A stretch of DNA of 64,000 nt, taken from Macrolepiota albuminosa (Eukaryota; Basidiomycota; Agaricomycetes; Agaricales; Agaricaceae). Location of the stretch: positions 2,418,001 through 2,482,000 of the forward strand of contig JAMWFC010000082.1 in the NCBI GenBank assembly GCA_027475525.1, read 5' to 3'. The notes under the pieces are model-generated. The model searched no databases, was not told the DNA's origin, and saw only the letters and a list, made by a program, of their open reading frames with translations. A program made the position numbers and the translations under genes. Below are positions 1 to 11,942 of the stretch, in pieces; positions within the stretch are counted from its first letter, which is position 1; the number at the start of each line of letters is the position of its first letter.

Positions 1-34
1 TTTTTTTTTTTCACTTGGGGTTGACGGCACGCAG

Positions 35-1378
35 AGCTTGGATGTCTGCGGCACCTCAAGGAACTCAAGGCGGACGGAAATAAGATCAAAAGCTTGGAAG
101 GATTGGAGCGCATGTGTAGACTGGTAAGGCTTAGTCTACAGGGCAACGCGATCGAAACGGTGGATTTCAATCAGAATAGATGGTAAGTGTCGGCACATGG
201 ACGGTCATGTGGGGACTAAAAAAAGAGACGGCAGGACGCGTCTGGGGATGCTAAATCTAAGCCAGAACCGATTGGAAAGAATGGTGGGGCTGGGATCACT
301 GGAAGGACTTGTTTCATTGAATATAGGTGTGTAAGATTAGTTGACGTTTCGATGATGGGGGTAGCTAAGGAGATAAATAGACGATAACGAGCTCGGGGAA
401 CTGGAAGTGGATGGGAGTATGCCCAAGTTGCGTGTACTCCGCGCGAGTGGCAACCGGCTGAGAGAGCTCCGCGTAGAAATGATGCCGAACCTTGGCACGC
501 TGTATGCGGATAACAACTGCCTTGGGAGTGTCGTAAAGGTAGAGGGATTGACTAAGCTGGAAAATCTTAGCGTGCGGAATCAGAGCGGGCTTGGACTGTA
601 AGGCAGCGAAAAAGCTTGTTGATGATGATGGACTAAAAAATTATGCAGCAAGGTTTTGACCCGCGATGTTCGCGATGTAAAGCGACTGTACCTCTCTGGT
701 GGGATACTATTTTTTGGATTAATTAATTGCTGACAAAAATACAGGGAATCCCCTGCAGACGGGGTTTGTGAACGAGGCGTGTACTATTTTTTGGATTAAT
801 TAATTGCTGACAAAAATACAGGGAATCCCCTGCAGACGGGGTTTGTGAACGAGGCGTGTACACTTTGCAGTATCTAGAGTTGGCAGGGTGCCGGCTGACG
901 GGGCTGCCCGACATGGGGCAGCTGATGCCCAACCTGCGGGTGCTGAATCTCAACTATAATTTCCTAGAAGACGTGCGGGCGCTGGAAGGACTGCGACGAC
1001 TGCAGAAGCTGTCGCTGATTGGGTCGCGGGTGGGGAGCACCAAGGCGCTGATACGGCTGGGAGAGCAGCTTGGGGATGTGGAGATGCTGGACTTTCGGTA
1101 GGCGGGGAATTTGTAAACAAAGGGAATAACTGACGGGCAGCAGGATGAACCCATGTACGCTGGGATGGTATCTGCCGGTGGTGGTGGGAGGCGGGCCGGG
1201 GGGGGATGGACGGTTTCGACGGGACTTGCCGGACGGGATGTACCTGGGACGACTAGCATACCGGGGTCTGTTGATGGGAGCGTGTGAGAGGCTGCGCTGG
1301 CTGGATGGGGTGGAGGTGACGGAAAAGGAAAGAAGGAAGGCACATGAGATGATGGACGATTTGCGTTTGCGTAGATAA
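35..1378 (+). CDS. Leucine-rich-repeat protein, Nud1/Cdc11-like C-terminal part (5' end outside window)
   Basis: Probable scaffold of the septation initiation / mitotic exit network at the spindle pole body, judged by resemblance to Nud1 (budding yeast) and Cdc11 (fission yeast). Exons read 35-182, 235-326, 381-597, 649-698, 822-1097 and 1144-1378, all with GT-AG introns of 46-54 bp except the one inflated by a 77-bp duplication. The protein shows about eight LRR units (LRHLKELKADGNKI, LGMLNLSQNRL, LRVLRASGNRL, LGTLYADNN, LQYLELAGCRL, LRVLNLNYNFL). It ends in a cap with FRMNPCTLGWYLP, FRRDLPD, RLAYRGLLM and LDGVEV, which is what I associate with the Nud1 family. The N-terminal part is missing because the window starts in an intron. 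LRR protein: seen. Nud1 identity: inference from the cap. Confidence 0.62.
705..861. repeat. Exact direct duplication, period 77, in the LRR gene
   Basis: Bases 705-784 recur at 782-861. The unit covers the end of an intron and the start of an exon. With one copy removed the intron shrinks to normal size and the reading frame ESPADGVCERGVYTLQYLEL is continuous. Confidence 0.95.
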
Positions 1379-1567
1379 GCACGGAGGTGCCTGATGATCA
1401 AATTAAGCCATGTAGGGGATGCGGGCCAGTTCCTGCCAGTTCGCGCCATCTGGCCGGGGCGGATTTGATGGTGATTAATGTGGTTCGTTCCTAGATGGGC
1501 GATCCTACTCGCTCGCTCGCGCCTTAAAACGGAGGGCGTGTCGGTGGAGAGGCATCGACCCCTGCAA

Positions 1568-3359
1568 ATGCCGACTGAGCATACTCTGCCCGCGCACGAG
1601 CTCAATTCGTACAACGTCGCCCAGCTCCAGTACGCCCTGTATGCCTGCCTGTCTGTCTGTCATCTGTCAGCTCACCTGCCCCAGCAGCGACAGCAAGAAC
1701 CACTTTCTGCCTCCCGATCTCGCCCCAAACGTCATGTCTGTCGTCAGCTCACCTGCCCCAGCAGCGACAGCAAGAACCACTTTCTGCCTCCCGATCTCGC
1801 CCCAAACGTCATGTCTGTCCGTTCTTTTTCTTTGTGATCCCGCCGCTCATCGTGACTCCAGCATTGAGCCGGACCTCGACTACGAGTCCCGCCGCATGTC
1901 CGCCTCTGCCGCCTCGACCACCGACACCGACAGCACGAACCAGTCTCGTCCCGACAAGCGTTCCCTCACGCCCGCAGACAGTCCCCAGCCCAAGCGAACC
2001 AAGCCCGACTCTGACGCCAAGGTCCACCTGCCCTCCATCTTCTCCATCGACGATCCGCCCCGCCGCGCCTCCCTGCCCACGCTTCGCCACGCCCCGTACC
2101 CCCGCCAGTCCTATTCCCCGCCCGCGCCCCCGTCCACCCTCGCCGCATACACCTTCCCCCCCGTCGACGCCCTCACCGACCCCAAGGCCCGGCCCCGTCT
2201 CGCCACCGACCTCGCCTTTCCCTACGACGAACCCGCCTGCACAACGCCCTCGACCGCCTTTTCCTCGGCGTTCCCCACCCCAGACTCCTGGACCGCCCCC
2301 ATTGCCCGCCCCAACTCGACGCCCGCCGTCAAGTACGAAGATGTGCGACACCCGTCGTTGGGCACTCCCATGTCCCAGGCACAGCTGTTTGCAGGCTCGG
2401 CTCGTATCTCGGGCCAGGACCGCAGGTCTCTTTCTGGAATAAAGTCCGAGTGGTCTTTTCCACCCAACAACGACTTTGTCAACAACTCTTATTCCCCCAC
2501 CATGCCCCCCGCACAGATCCCTGTCCCCGCTGACCCTGCACGCTCCCCCCAGTCCGTCCCCAGCTCAACCCTCGTCGATCGCCCCCAGCGCAAGCGTGGC
2601 AAGCTCCCCAAGGAGACCACTGACTATCTCAAGGCGTGGCTCCACCGCCACTCGGACCACCCTTACCCCAGTGAGGAGGAGAAGAAACAGCTCTGCCACG
2701 CCACCGGCCTCTCCATGAGCCAAGTCTCCAACTGGATGATCAATGTCTGTTGCTTCTCGATTGCTTATTGTTTAATACTAATTTCAATCCATCAGGCTCG
2801 CCGTCGCATCCTCGCCCCTGCTCACCGTGCCACCTCGGGTCCAACCACCACCGCTCCTTTCCCTCCCACTGCTCGCAGCGCTTCCCTCTCCGGTCTCCTC
2901 GACCACTCGGCCCGCAGAGCTTCCATGTCCACCGCAGACAGTCTCCAGCTCTACCATCCCATGACCCTCCAGTCCATGCCTGCCCCCGGTCATCACCACT
3001 CCGAGTACGGCTCGTCCACTCGCAGCATGCTCGCCGGTCTCCCCATCATGCGCGGCAGTCTCGGTCCTGCCTCTGCTGTCGACTACAACCAGCGCCACCA
3101 CATGGGGATATACTCTTCTACTCCCCAGGGCCCCCATTCCGCGGGTCCCTCTCCGTCCCCACACCATTATACAATGTCCTCGGATGTCCCCCTCTCTGCC
3201 CCGCCCTACCATTCCTCCCACCCGTCCAATGTCTACTCGTCTTTCACCCACAGCCCTCGTCTCCCATCCGCGGCCCAGCCAGAACCCGCCGGCTACTTTA
3301 ACGATGCCCATTCCCATTCTGGCTCTGCTCCCGGCTCTGGCTACGCTACGCCTCAATGA
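1568..3359 (+). CDS. TALE-class homeobox transcription factor
   Basis: DNA-binding regulator with a three-amino-acid-loop-extension homeodomain encoded by about 2590-2830. Helix 1 contains [13 protein letters not shown], the TALE loop reads [12 protein letters not shown], and helix 3 is VSNWMIN-ARRRI, split by a 51-bp intron (2745-2795). The rest is Ser/Pro/His-rich low complexity typical of fungal regulators. The class matches Cup9/Tos8 rather than mating-type HD proteins. The start is uncertain. An ATG at 1568 joins through an intron 1639-1861 (inflated by 77 bp) to the exon carrying [15 protein letters not shown], while an in-frame ATG at 1896 is the safe minimum. The TGA stop is at 3357-3359. 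A purely pyrimidine-rich 3' region follows, including a CT tract. Confidence 0.85.
1666..1819. repeat. Exact 77-bp direct duplication before the homeobox gene
   Basis: 1666-1742 equals 1743-1819. It lies in the probable first intron or 5' leader of the homeobox gene, so it does not break the homeodomain but creates a spurious long upstream reading frame. Confidence 0.95.
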
Positions 3360-3566
3360 TAAATTAGGCTTTGATTCCCTCCTCCGTTATCGGACTTGAC
3401 CGTTTTGTATCTCTCGACAGAAAAAATTTGGACTCTTTTTTTCTTTTTCTCTTGCTATCCCGTTATCGTCATCTTCATACCAGTTTATACGCCGCATACC
3501 TATCCATTCATTGCGCCTATCTATTCGGACGCCGGTGGTCACAGCCACCTCGCCCATCCTCATTGT

Positions 3567-3590
3567 CTCTCTCTCTCTCTCTCTCTCTGC
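3567..3590. repeat. CT dinucleotide microsatellite
   Basis: About twelve TC/CT units in the 3' flank of the homeobox gene. Confidence 0.9.
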
Positions 3591-4493
3591 TATCCCCTTT
3601 TGTGGCTAGTGGGTTTCCTCTTGTTGTCTAGATCGTTTTGTCACGCTGTTTTCCTTCTTGTCTACTGTGCTGTCTCGCCGTATATAAATTCGTTAATAAT
3701 AATATGTATTCATCCCAAAAGTGAGGAATTGTGCGATTCCAGCGCATTTATTTTGGGCTACCATTACAATCGCAATCTTGATCACGAAATGAAAATGGAA
3801 TCCATGCGCTAGGCAGAAAAGAAGGGTTTCTTTTCCTTCCATATTTCTTTTCTCTCTCTTTATTTTTTTTTCACACCCTGGTCAAAAAGCGCCGTGCATG
3901 GTTTGTACGAATTTATTTATCCCCTTCGCCTTGAAAGAAAAAAACCTTAATGCCGTATGCAGGCATGTGCATATATATTGTATATGTATATATGTATGTA
4001 TATATATCCTTGATGCCGAGGCCCTCGCCTCTGCATTCCACGAGCTAAATCGAGCGGAAATAAAATAAAATAAAAAATGAAGATGAAAAGCAAGGGGGAG
4101 CCGCTACAAAAGGGCTTGCAGAGAGGGGGTAGGGGGTGGGGAGGAAGATAATGAACGCGTCGTGTGGCGGCTCTCTAGAGGACGGACGATCGATGATCCG
4201 CCGCGCCGCCGCCCAGAGGCACGCACACCCATCCCCTCTGATTAATGCACTCTTTTTTTTTTGTTTGAACGGAGCTCCCGGACTTGTAGTAGACTACCCC
4301 GATTTCATTAGATGTAGATGTAAAATTTTGATTCGATAAAATGAATGTAAATGGAAATGAAATCAGCTGTAAATTAACAACCAGCCACCCCCCCTCCCCG
4401 CCTATGTAGAGTGGAATGTGAATCGATAGGGTTTCTACATACATTTTACAGTACGAGGCAGGTAGGCAGGTAGGTACCCCGCGTACCGAGTTG

Positions 4494-4641
4494 CAGGGGG
4501 GGAAGGGGGGAAGGGAGCCGGGGAGGGGGGGGGCGTTTCTCGTAGAGTTATCGTATGTAATCCCCTCGAGGGTTCGATGTTAGCCTGAGAGTAAATTGGA
4601 CGTGCGGAACGGGGCAAAGAGGGTTAGGTTAGGTTAGGTTA
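4494..4641. repeat. G-run cluster followed by GGTTA pentamers
   Basis: Several runs of six to nine Gs (G-quadruplex potential) lie about 90 bp before four tandem GGTTA units. It is not the TTAGGG telomere repeat. Confidence 0.7.
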
Positions 4642-5476
4642 TAGGCATATACGCAAAAGCAGCCAAACTTCTAAAAACGCGTGCGAGCCAAAAGCACAGT
4701 TATGGATAAATTGTGATGCGGAACGGGCGATGGCGTCTCGCTTTTTTAAGGTCCCGTTTCCGTTTTGCGCGAGCGGAGGGTAGGTATGTACATAGCACGG
4801 ACTCGGTTGTGCTTTGGGGGTTGTGGGGGTTGTGGCCTCCCCCAGCCCCTCCTTTCTCTCGTAGGTGGAAAGTCTGTGCGAGTTGTGGGAGCTTACCCCC
4901 CTCCCCCGGCCCCGGCTCCCCCCCTCCCCTTGCTCGGACGGACTACGCGCGTCATTTAGACAAAAAGGCGGGTCACACACTCCAGGCTCCAACTACCGTG
5001 GATCGAATTTCCCTACCCTACCCCGTTCGGGGCTCCAAAGGGTCAAAGATGGGTAGTAGTCCGAATAGCAGTTAGCCTCATGAATAGATGACGCTGTATG
5101 ACTCGTTCACGGGTCTTTGGGGGGTGAGTTCGTTCACAAAAGTAGGGCCGGCCGATCCATCCGACTATATATTATTCCCCCCATATGAACGCCCTTTGTG
5201 GAAAAGAACACACTTGGCACAAACGAGATAGCGACTCGGACATTGTCGTGACGTACGCAATCGTACATAGAACCCACCCCCGGGCCCCACACCCCACACA
5301 CCCGCCTTCCATTGGCGCAGCCATGAGTTGGTGCGTGTGTATGTATGCGCATGTTGTGTGTATGTGTGGAACCACCCCACCACCCCCAAGCCGAAGACCC
5401 AGGAGGTACAAGTCAGCTTTCCAAACAACATTCCAAGCAACCACAAAGGAAGGTGTTCTTTTGCTTTAATTCAAGA

Positions 5477-5630
5477 CTAAAGTACATGATGCTCGTGCTC
5501 GAGATTTTGATGGGGACCACAAAACGCAATCTGATAGGATTTTAAGATGCCTTCTAAAGTACATGATGCTCGTGCTCGAGATTTTGATGGGGACCACAAA
5601 ACGCAATCTGATAGGATTTTAAGATGCCTT
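5477..5630. repeat. Exact 77-bp direct duplication
   Basis: 5477-5553 equals 5554-5630; non-coding context. Confidence 0.95.
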
Positions 5631-6599
5631 CCCAGATTCGATGTCATAATTGCCCGCACAGCAAGGAGGGTGGGGAAGGGAGCCCAATCCGTAAGCGTTT
5701 TGCAAACCAAAAAAGCAATCCAGCATCAGGAAATTTTCATAGACCACTACGAAAGCCTCTTTGTATTGCATTTTTTCTTTCTTTCTTGTGCTTCAAAAGG
5801 TGTTGCGATCCAGGTTGTCAAGGGTCGAAAGAAAGAAAGAGAAAAAAAGCCCGGCGGCGTAATTACCAAAGCAAAGTCTGTCGAAAACCCATGAATCAAC
5901 TATCCGCCGAGGCCCGACTTAAGGGGGTTAAAGCAAATCCCCGTGGATCTGTTCGTTATTATCCCCTGCTTAACAAAGTCCGGAGGGGGGGGGAAATCTA
6001 GACAAAACAGCACACGACGAGAATATAATCGTTCCTCGCGCTCTCATAAGAAGTTCTTGGAAACGCAACACGTTTGGGCGCGAGGGCGATGAAAGCGGAG
6101 CGGGGTGTGTGTGGTGTGGTGAAGGGAATCGTAAGCGGAGATCTCCCGTGATGTGATGAATCAGGGTAGACTCGCCTTGTGAAATCCCCCCCTCCCTCTC
6201 TAATCATTCTGGGTCAAAAGCAAATCAGAGAGGAGTAAAGCCTTCTGCCGCCTGCTGTGTGGGTGTGGGAGGGCTAGGCTCGGCCGTCGGGTTTTGTAGG
6301 TCTCATCCGCATTTACACTTCCACAAGCTAGAGAGTAAAGATTGATGATATGCGGCCGCAGATGATTCCGAAAATAAGGCGATCATGGTTCATCGGCAGA
6401 TACAAAAGTATTAATACAAGTACGTTGTTGCTATTTATGCTAACGAATAGAGCTATTACCTTTCGCTTGCGTACAGAGACACGGGGAAAAGATTCGTCGT
6501 ACGTATTCACCGTCAGGGAAATCATAATCCAGACTCCTAATCCTCTTACGAACGTAGGAACGCCCACTCAATTGTTGGTATCATGGAAAACCTCCCACA

Positions 6600-6753
6600 C
6601 AGATATTATCACACATCAATCTCATCTTGGGAAGTCCAGTCCTACGCTCTGGAGAAAGGGTTCGGATCTTGCTGTGCAGATATTATCACACATCAATCTC
6701 ATCTTGGGAAGTCCAGTCCTACGCTCTGGAGAAAGGGTTCGGATCTTGCTGTG
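6600..6753. repeat. Exact 77-bp direct duplication
   Basis: 6600-6676 equals 6677-6753; non-coding context. Confidence 0.95.
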
Positions 6754-7840
6754 CAGTACTCGTGGGCCAATGACGAGGCGCGAGCCTCAAGGCCGTTTAT
6801 TGCGCGCATCTCGTTTTCGCATCAGTCCGATTCGGATTGAAAGCGCGTCCAGTATCTAAATGTGCTGGCTGGCTGACCGGTGACCCACTCGAGCGCATGG
6901 TCACCTTCTTTTCGCCGTGATACCAATGTATCGTCTATTTTGAATCTCACAAATCTCGAACGACGCTTTGCTTTGGTTCAAACCAACTTTTGACGCTGGG
7001 AATATTTTCACAAACCCCAATCGACAATAACAAACAAACCCGTCCCATCGTCAAGGCATATAATTCAGTTTTCTGGTAACCAGGAGCTGAGACATGAGAT
7101 TGATCTGGATTTCATTTACTCTGGTTGGAACTCATTTGTACATATGTGATATATCCCCCCCCCCCATTTTGTATTCTTTTTTGCGACGTCGATGCCTCGT
7201 GTCGATACTCATGCACGCGCTGCACTCGCGACCTTGTAATCACATGGAGCACCTGGGACTAATTTCTCCCTATCGTTCAAGTGAGCAACCTGGGTTGCGG
7301 AGCCTATAAAACAAGATTGGCAGGACTCGTGCTGAAAGTCGGTATCACCGACATCAGGTACACACCTTATGCCATTGGGCCACCACACATCGACCGGTCG
7401 GTAACCAAATTCTTCCGAGTTATGCATGCATGCAAACACAATTAATTACATAGTGTTTGTTTCATTTGACAATGTTTTTTCCCCTCTTCACGACGGATAT
7501 TAGAGAACAAACAAGCGAATCTCATCGGGCAATCACAATCTCCACTCGTCTATCGGCGAAGCCCAAAAAAGCTGAAAGACGGCCCATTTTGGCAAGCACA
7601 ATTTGTGTTTGGCGCTTTCTAGTGCGCCACGCCGACAACCTTGATTCTACTTGTAGATATCGATGGTCCCAAGGGGACTTTTGGGCGATGCCACAGGTTG
7701 ATGGCTTCTCATTCGAGCGATGAGTATGGAATGTTTCATTGCCCTCGGGTTACCACTGAGTTCTAGTCTCCCTTAGAAATGAATGATCTATCTTCATCAA
7801 TCCAGAGAAAATTTTCGAGCCATCAGCGCATCCAAACCTG

Positions 7841-7994
7841 ACGAGGGTCGCGCCTTTAAAACGCCGCCATATGTACCTATTTGAAACAAAGGAGAGAGTC
7901 ACATACATAGATACAATACGAGGGTCGCGCCTTTAAAACGCCGCCATATGTACCTATTTGAAACAAAGGAGAGAGTCACATACATAGATACAAT
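7841..7994. repeat. Exact 77-bp direct duplication
   Basis: 7841-7917 equals 7918-7994; non-coding context. Confidence 0.95.
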
Positions 7995-8337
7995 ACAACA
8001 CTCAACGCGCCCACCAACAACAACAACACAACTTTCCGCGGTTCCTTAGTCAATCACAGTGATCGGTGTTTTGTCCTGACAGATAATGTCGAACATCCCA
8101 CAGCCCATTTTCCACGCTTGGCCATAAGTGTGTTTGTTTGATTCCGATGACATATGTCCATGTCACTCCTCGAAATAGGCGCTACGCTAACCCTAATTCT
8201 ACAACTCTTTGGCACTTTTGAGAACCTGGGTTGACGCCCGCCCGGCGGCAACATATGACTTGATCGCGTTATTTTTAAGTTTGACTTTCACTGTTTGACT
8301 CGCAACCGTGGTCCTGAGTCGCTTGAAGGGCTGTCAC

Positions 8338-8491
8338 TTTAGCTTCTACATATGTGCTTCGTTAAAATAGCGCTGACATTTTAGTATGATTGCGACCCCG
8401 CACACGTCCTCCTTTTTAGCTTCTACATATGTGCTTCGTTAAAATAGCGCTGACATTTTAGTATGATTGCGACCCCGCACACGTCCTCCTT
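8338..8491. repeat. Exact 77-bp direct duplication
   Basis: 8338-8414 equals 8415-8491; non-coding context. Confidence 0.95.
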
Positions 8492-10497
8492 CGCGGACTC
8501 CCTTACCATTGACGTCACCCCTCACAGGTTGCAAGCACAACATCTTTAGCAACCTCGAACCAGTTATACACACCCAGGGGATGAGCTGCGTTGTCATCTC
8601 CCGCAAGCTGTGCTTGCTTCTCCGTCAGCATCAACGCACAGGTAGCAGTCCCATAAGGTAACTATTAAAAGCCTCAATCAATTGCTCGTGCCCCCCAAAG
8701 GTATGCACCACGTTGTCGATGGCAGACGATTACCGAGACACAATGCGGGATCACTACTATCAGAGCGATTCGCGTTCGAATCTAAGTCCTTGACACAATC
8801 CATTCAACGAGCTCTAAACTACGCCTCGATTTGCAGATCTCAACTCGGTGTTTGGGTCAATCGATATCTGGGAAAGCATAAATTGCGCATATACCCCTTT
8901 GCCAGAACGTTATCGTAGTAGAGAATATCAGATAGGAGAGCATTGATGAAGAACGAATGGGTCTACCAGTTTTTTTTTAAAAGGTTATAGGAATCAGAAA
9001 CCCATGAACAATAATCATGTTGATGAAGGTCTGAATACATGTGTTCACGGCCGCCTGATTACGTTTCTATTCCAAGTCTAGTCGGTCAAGTGATCATACC
9101 ATCCACTCGATAGTCAACAGTTGGAGAAAGATGGATAATAGTGATATATTTATCCAGTAAAAGGAACCCGTGTAATACTAATATGCTTGGTACAGTATCG
9201 GTGCTTCAGTATCGATCAGTTGTATACTACTAGTATCCGGACACAAAGTCACGAAATTGGAGACAAGGGAAAGGGGAGCAGTTACCCACCAAGGCGGCGC
9301 ACGGGATCTGGTTGCCGAGGTCTGGTTCGGACTTGACAAACGAACGGAGTGATGACGCTAACAAACTGCACAAAAGGACCGGGAAGGGCCGAGAAATAGA
9401 AGGGAGGGGAAGAAAGATTCTGTCAGTAAGCGATGGCTTCGAAATGCAGATATGCCGACAATTAGGGGTAGACGGAACAGATTGATGAAGAGAAGAGAAG
9501 TGAGAAGAAAGGCAAAAGCATATCTAGAAACAAGCACAGGTAACGAAGAACTTGGCGAGAGAGTGAATGGAATGGAACGCAGAGAGCAGGGTAAATGGGA
9601 TAGATGGAGATGGATTGCGATGGGTCATGAGAGATCTATGGCCATATATAAATAGGAGGGAAGAGTATATGATCGTCAAATACAGCATATGTTTGCACTT
9701 GGGAGCATGTGAAAAAAAGGAAGCACGTGAAGGAAGCAGAGCTGTGAGGAAGAATGCTAGTATTTCGTGTTCCAGTATGATATTTGTACCACGGGAACAT
9801 AGTACATGGACAGGGGTACCAAGCAAAATCTCCATAAGCCATAGGTTTGATGCATAACCCCAAGGCTCCAAGCGTGGTGCAAGATCATCTGACCAGCTTG
9901 AACCCGAGGGAGATATAAAAACAAGTGGCGTCGCCGTAAAAGGAAGGAGCGAACACAAAGGATGGGATATATTAAAAAAACGAAATATAAATTCAATAAG
10001 AGAGAAGAGGCGGCTCAAGAGCGGCGAAAAGTTTGAAGGAGTAAAAGTGGGCCTTGGTCACGAGAAAGTCTGGATCTCTGATGACTCGAAGCAAACCAGT
10101 TTTCCGAGTCATAAAAGACCGTCTCTTCCCTGCTCCACGGCCGCCGCTCCAAGCATTTTGTATATGTGAGGATCAGGAGGCAGTGCGAACAAAGAAGGGG
10201 CGTTGTGAAGGGGACGCAAAGTAGTCAAATGAAGAAGATTGAGTAAAGATGTGATGATATTGAGCCCGTGGTGGCAGGATCAATCATGGACCTTGACGAT
10301 GGCCCTCATGCCGTTCTGAAGACTCGGAGAAAACGAGATTAGAAAAAAGATCTCATCCTCAGACGAAGTGAAAACGAATGGTTTACGTGAATTCGCGAGG
10401 GGAACCGAGAGCCGGACAGGGACAGAAATAGAGCAGAAACCGGAAGCAAAAAAAAATTCAACATCAACGAAAGCGGAAGCAAAAAACAATAAACGCA

Positions 10498-10751
10498 TAA
10501 GGAAAGTCCGGATCGTGGGGAAGGAGACACTCGGTGATAAATAACTGATCCACACAAAAAGCAACACCTCAAAANNNNNNNNNNNNNNNNNNNNNNNNNN
10601 NNNNNNNNNNNNNNNNNNNNNNNNNNNNNNNNNNNNNNNNNNNNNNNNNNNNNNNNNNNNNNNNNNNNNNNNNNTAAGGAAAGTCCGGATCGTGGGGAAG
10701 GAGACACTCGGTGATAAATAACTGATCCACACAAAAAGCAACACCTCAAAA
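10498..10751. other. Assembly gap of 100 N flanked by identical 77-mers
   Basis: N bases fill 10575-10674. The 77 bases before the gap (10498-10574) are identical to the 77 bases after it (10675-10751), ending and starting exactly at the Ns. This is the clearest sign of contigs sharing a k=77 overlap that were scaffolded without merging. Confidence 0.97.
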
Positions 10752-11942
10752 CAGGGCACGCAAGAACCTCGGAAGAAAAAAACAAGTCGGGGAAAGAAGA
10801 AACGGAGAAAAGAAAAGGGTAGAACAAAAAGCACAGAAGGAGAAACTGGATTGAGAACACGGCGAACCCGGGTTTAGAATAAAATAAAGTAGATGGGAGT
10901 GGTTGACCTGTCTGGGGACTCGGATGATATAAATACGCGGGTGCCGCGGTTCCGGAGTTCCGAGTTGCTGATGGATGATGATGGGACGGATGTCGAGTGG
11001 GAAGAATTCGACAGAGACGGAGAATGGATGCAGGGTATGGGGGAATGTACACGAAAGTTGGTTGTGAGGGACAGATGGAGTGAAAGGAAGCTTGAGTTTG
11101 CGGGTAAAAGAATACCAAAGGGAAAACAATGGCAAGGCAAGACAAAGGTAAAGTGCAAAGAGGCAATGAAATGCTCACTCATTGTTCCTCTATTCAATAT
11201 TCTTGTTGAGGTCTCGGGCGTTGCGAGAAAGATTCTGATTCTGAACAATTGAGAGGACGTTAACGTTAGTGATAATTGGAGAACAATGAATTGAGAGCAG
11301 TTAAGAACGGATCGGGAACAAAGCCGCGAACACGAATTCGAATGCGAACCGGGTCAAGATCGATCGCTGGCGCTTAGACAATGTGTGAATGAACCAAAAC
11401 AATTGAAAAGACTAGGCGAGCAATGCTGAGCCACTACCGGACGATCGATCTATACGACGACCGCAAGGACCCACGTAACGTGCGAACAATCGACACGAAG
11501 CGAATAAGCGGGAAGGAAAAGTGACTACAACTGATAACAACCACAGCTAAATCCAGAACGCGGACTCTATGCCTAGGCTATATCTCGAAAACAAAACGAG
11601 AAAGGCATAGGTTGGAAATATCATATACATCAGAAAAAGTTATCACCGCCGACAGGGCCAAAACCAAAAGCATGGCTCTGAGACGATGATCCCCTTTGAA
11701 GAAAGAGATCGCAATCAGAAAGAAAGAAAGAACAAGCAAGGCAGAAAAGCATGGCGGCCGACGGGAGGTGCAGACCGCAGCAAAAAGAATGGCAAGAAGC
11801 CGAAGCAAAAAAAAAACAAAAGAATGGAGTTTGAAGTTACGACGCGGGAAAATCAAACCTACGAGAGGAAAAGAATGGAGGGCATAAAACCGACTCAGGA
11901 AAAACCAAAAGAACGGGATGGAGGAAGATGGACTCATGAGCG

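Larger units (their letters stand above)
3360..11942. other. 8.6-kb interval without a supportable gene
   Basis: No reading frame here shows a recognisable domain or a convincing exon chain. It holds the 3' flank of the homeobox gene, a CT microsatellite (about 3567-3590), TA-rich simple sequence (about 3970-4005), a run of Gs (about 4494-4532), four GGTTA units (about 4622-4641), a C11 run near 7158, four 77-bp duplications, the N gap, and a strongly purine-rich plus strand from about 9250 to 11900. That last bias could mark a CT-rich promoter or leader of a minus-strand transcript, but I could not find its coding part. Confidence 0.6.

Noticed and set aside
1809..3356. Long minus-strand frames opposite the homeobox gene
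   Set aside because: GC-rich shadow of the coding strand with Gly/Arg/Val-rich low complexity and no domain.
1568..3359. Mating-type homeodomain gene
   Set aside because: The homeodomain is a TALE type like Cup9/Tos8; no paired divergent HD gene, MIP or beta-fg neighbour is present.
4622..4641. Possible interstitial telomere
   Set aside because: Unit is GGTTA, not TTAGGG, and only four copies.
8765..8785. GTTCGAATC box suggesting a tRNA
   Set aside because: No matching A box or cloverleaf arms upstream.
9970..10150. Minus-strand frame ending FAALEPPLLSY
   Set aside because: About 54 open codons with plausible composition, but no start, no phase-consistent upstream exon and no family recognised.
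10280..11178. Minus-strand frames through the N gap
   Set aside because: They depend on 100 Ns and a duplicated 77-mer; the translation is Phe/Ser/Leu-rich polypyrimidine.
10893..11252. Plus-strand 119-codon frame
   Set aside because: Lies in a purine-biased tract where Glu/Lys/Arg/Gly codons arise by composition; no domain or splice support.
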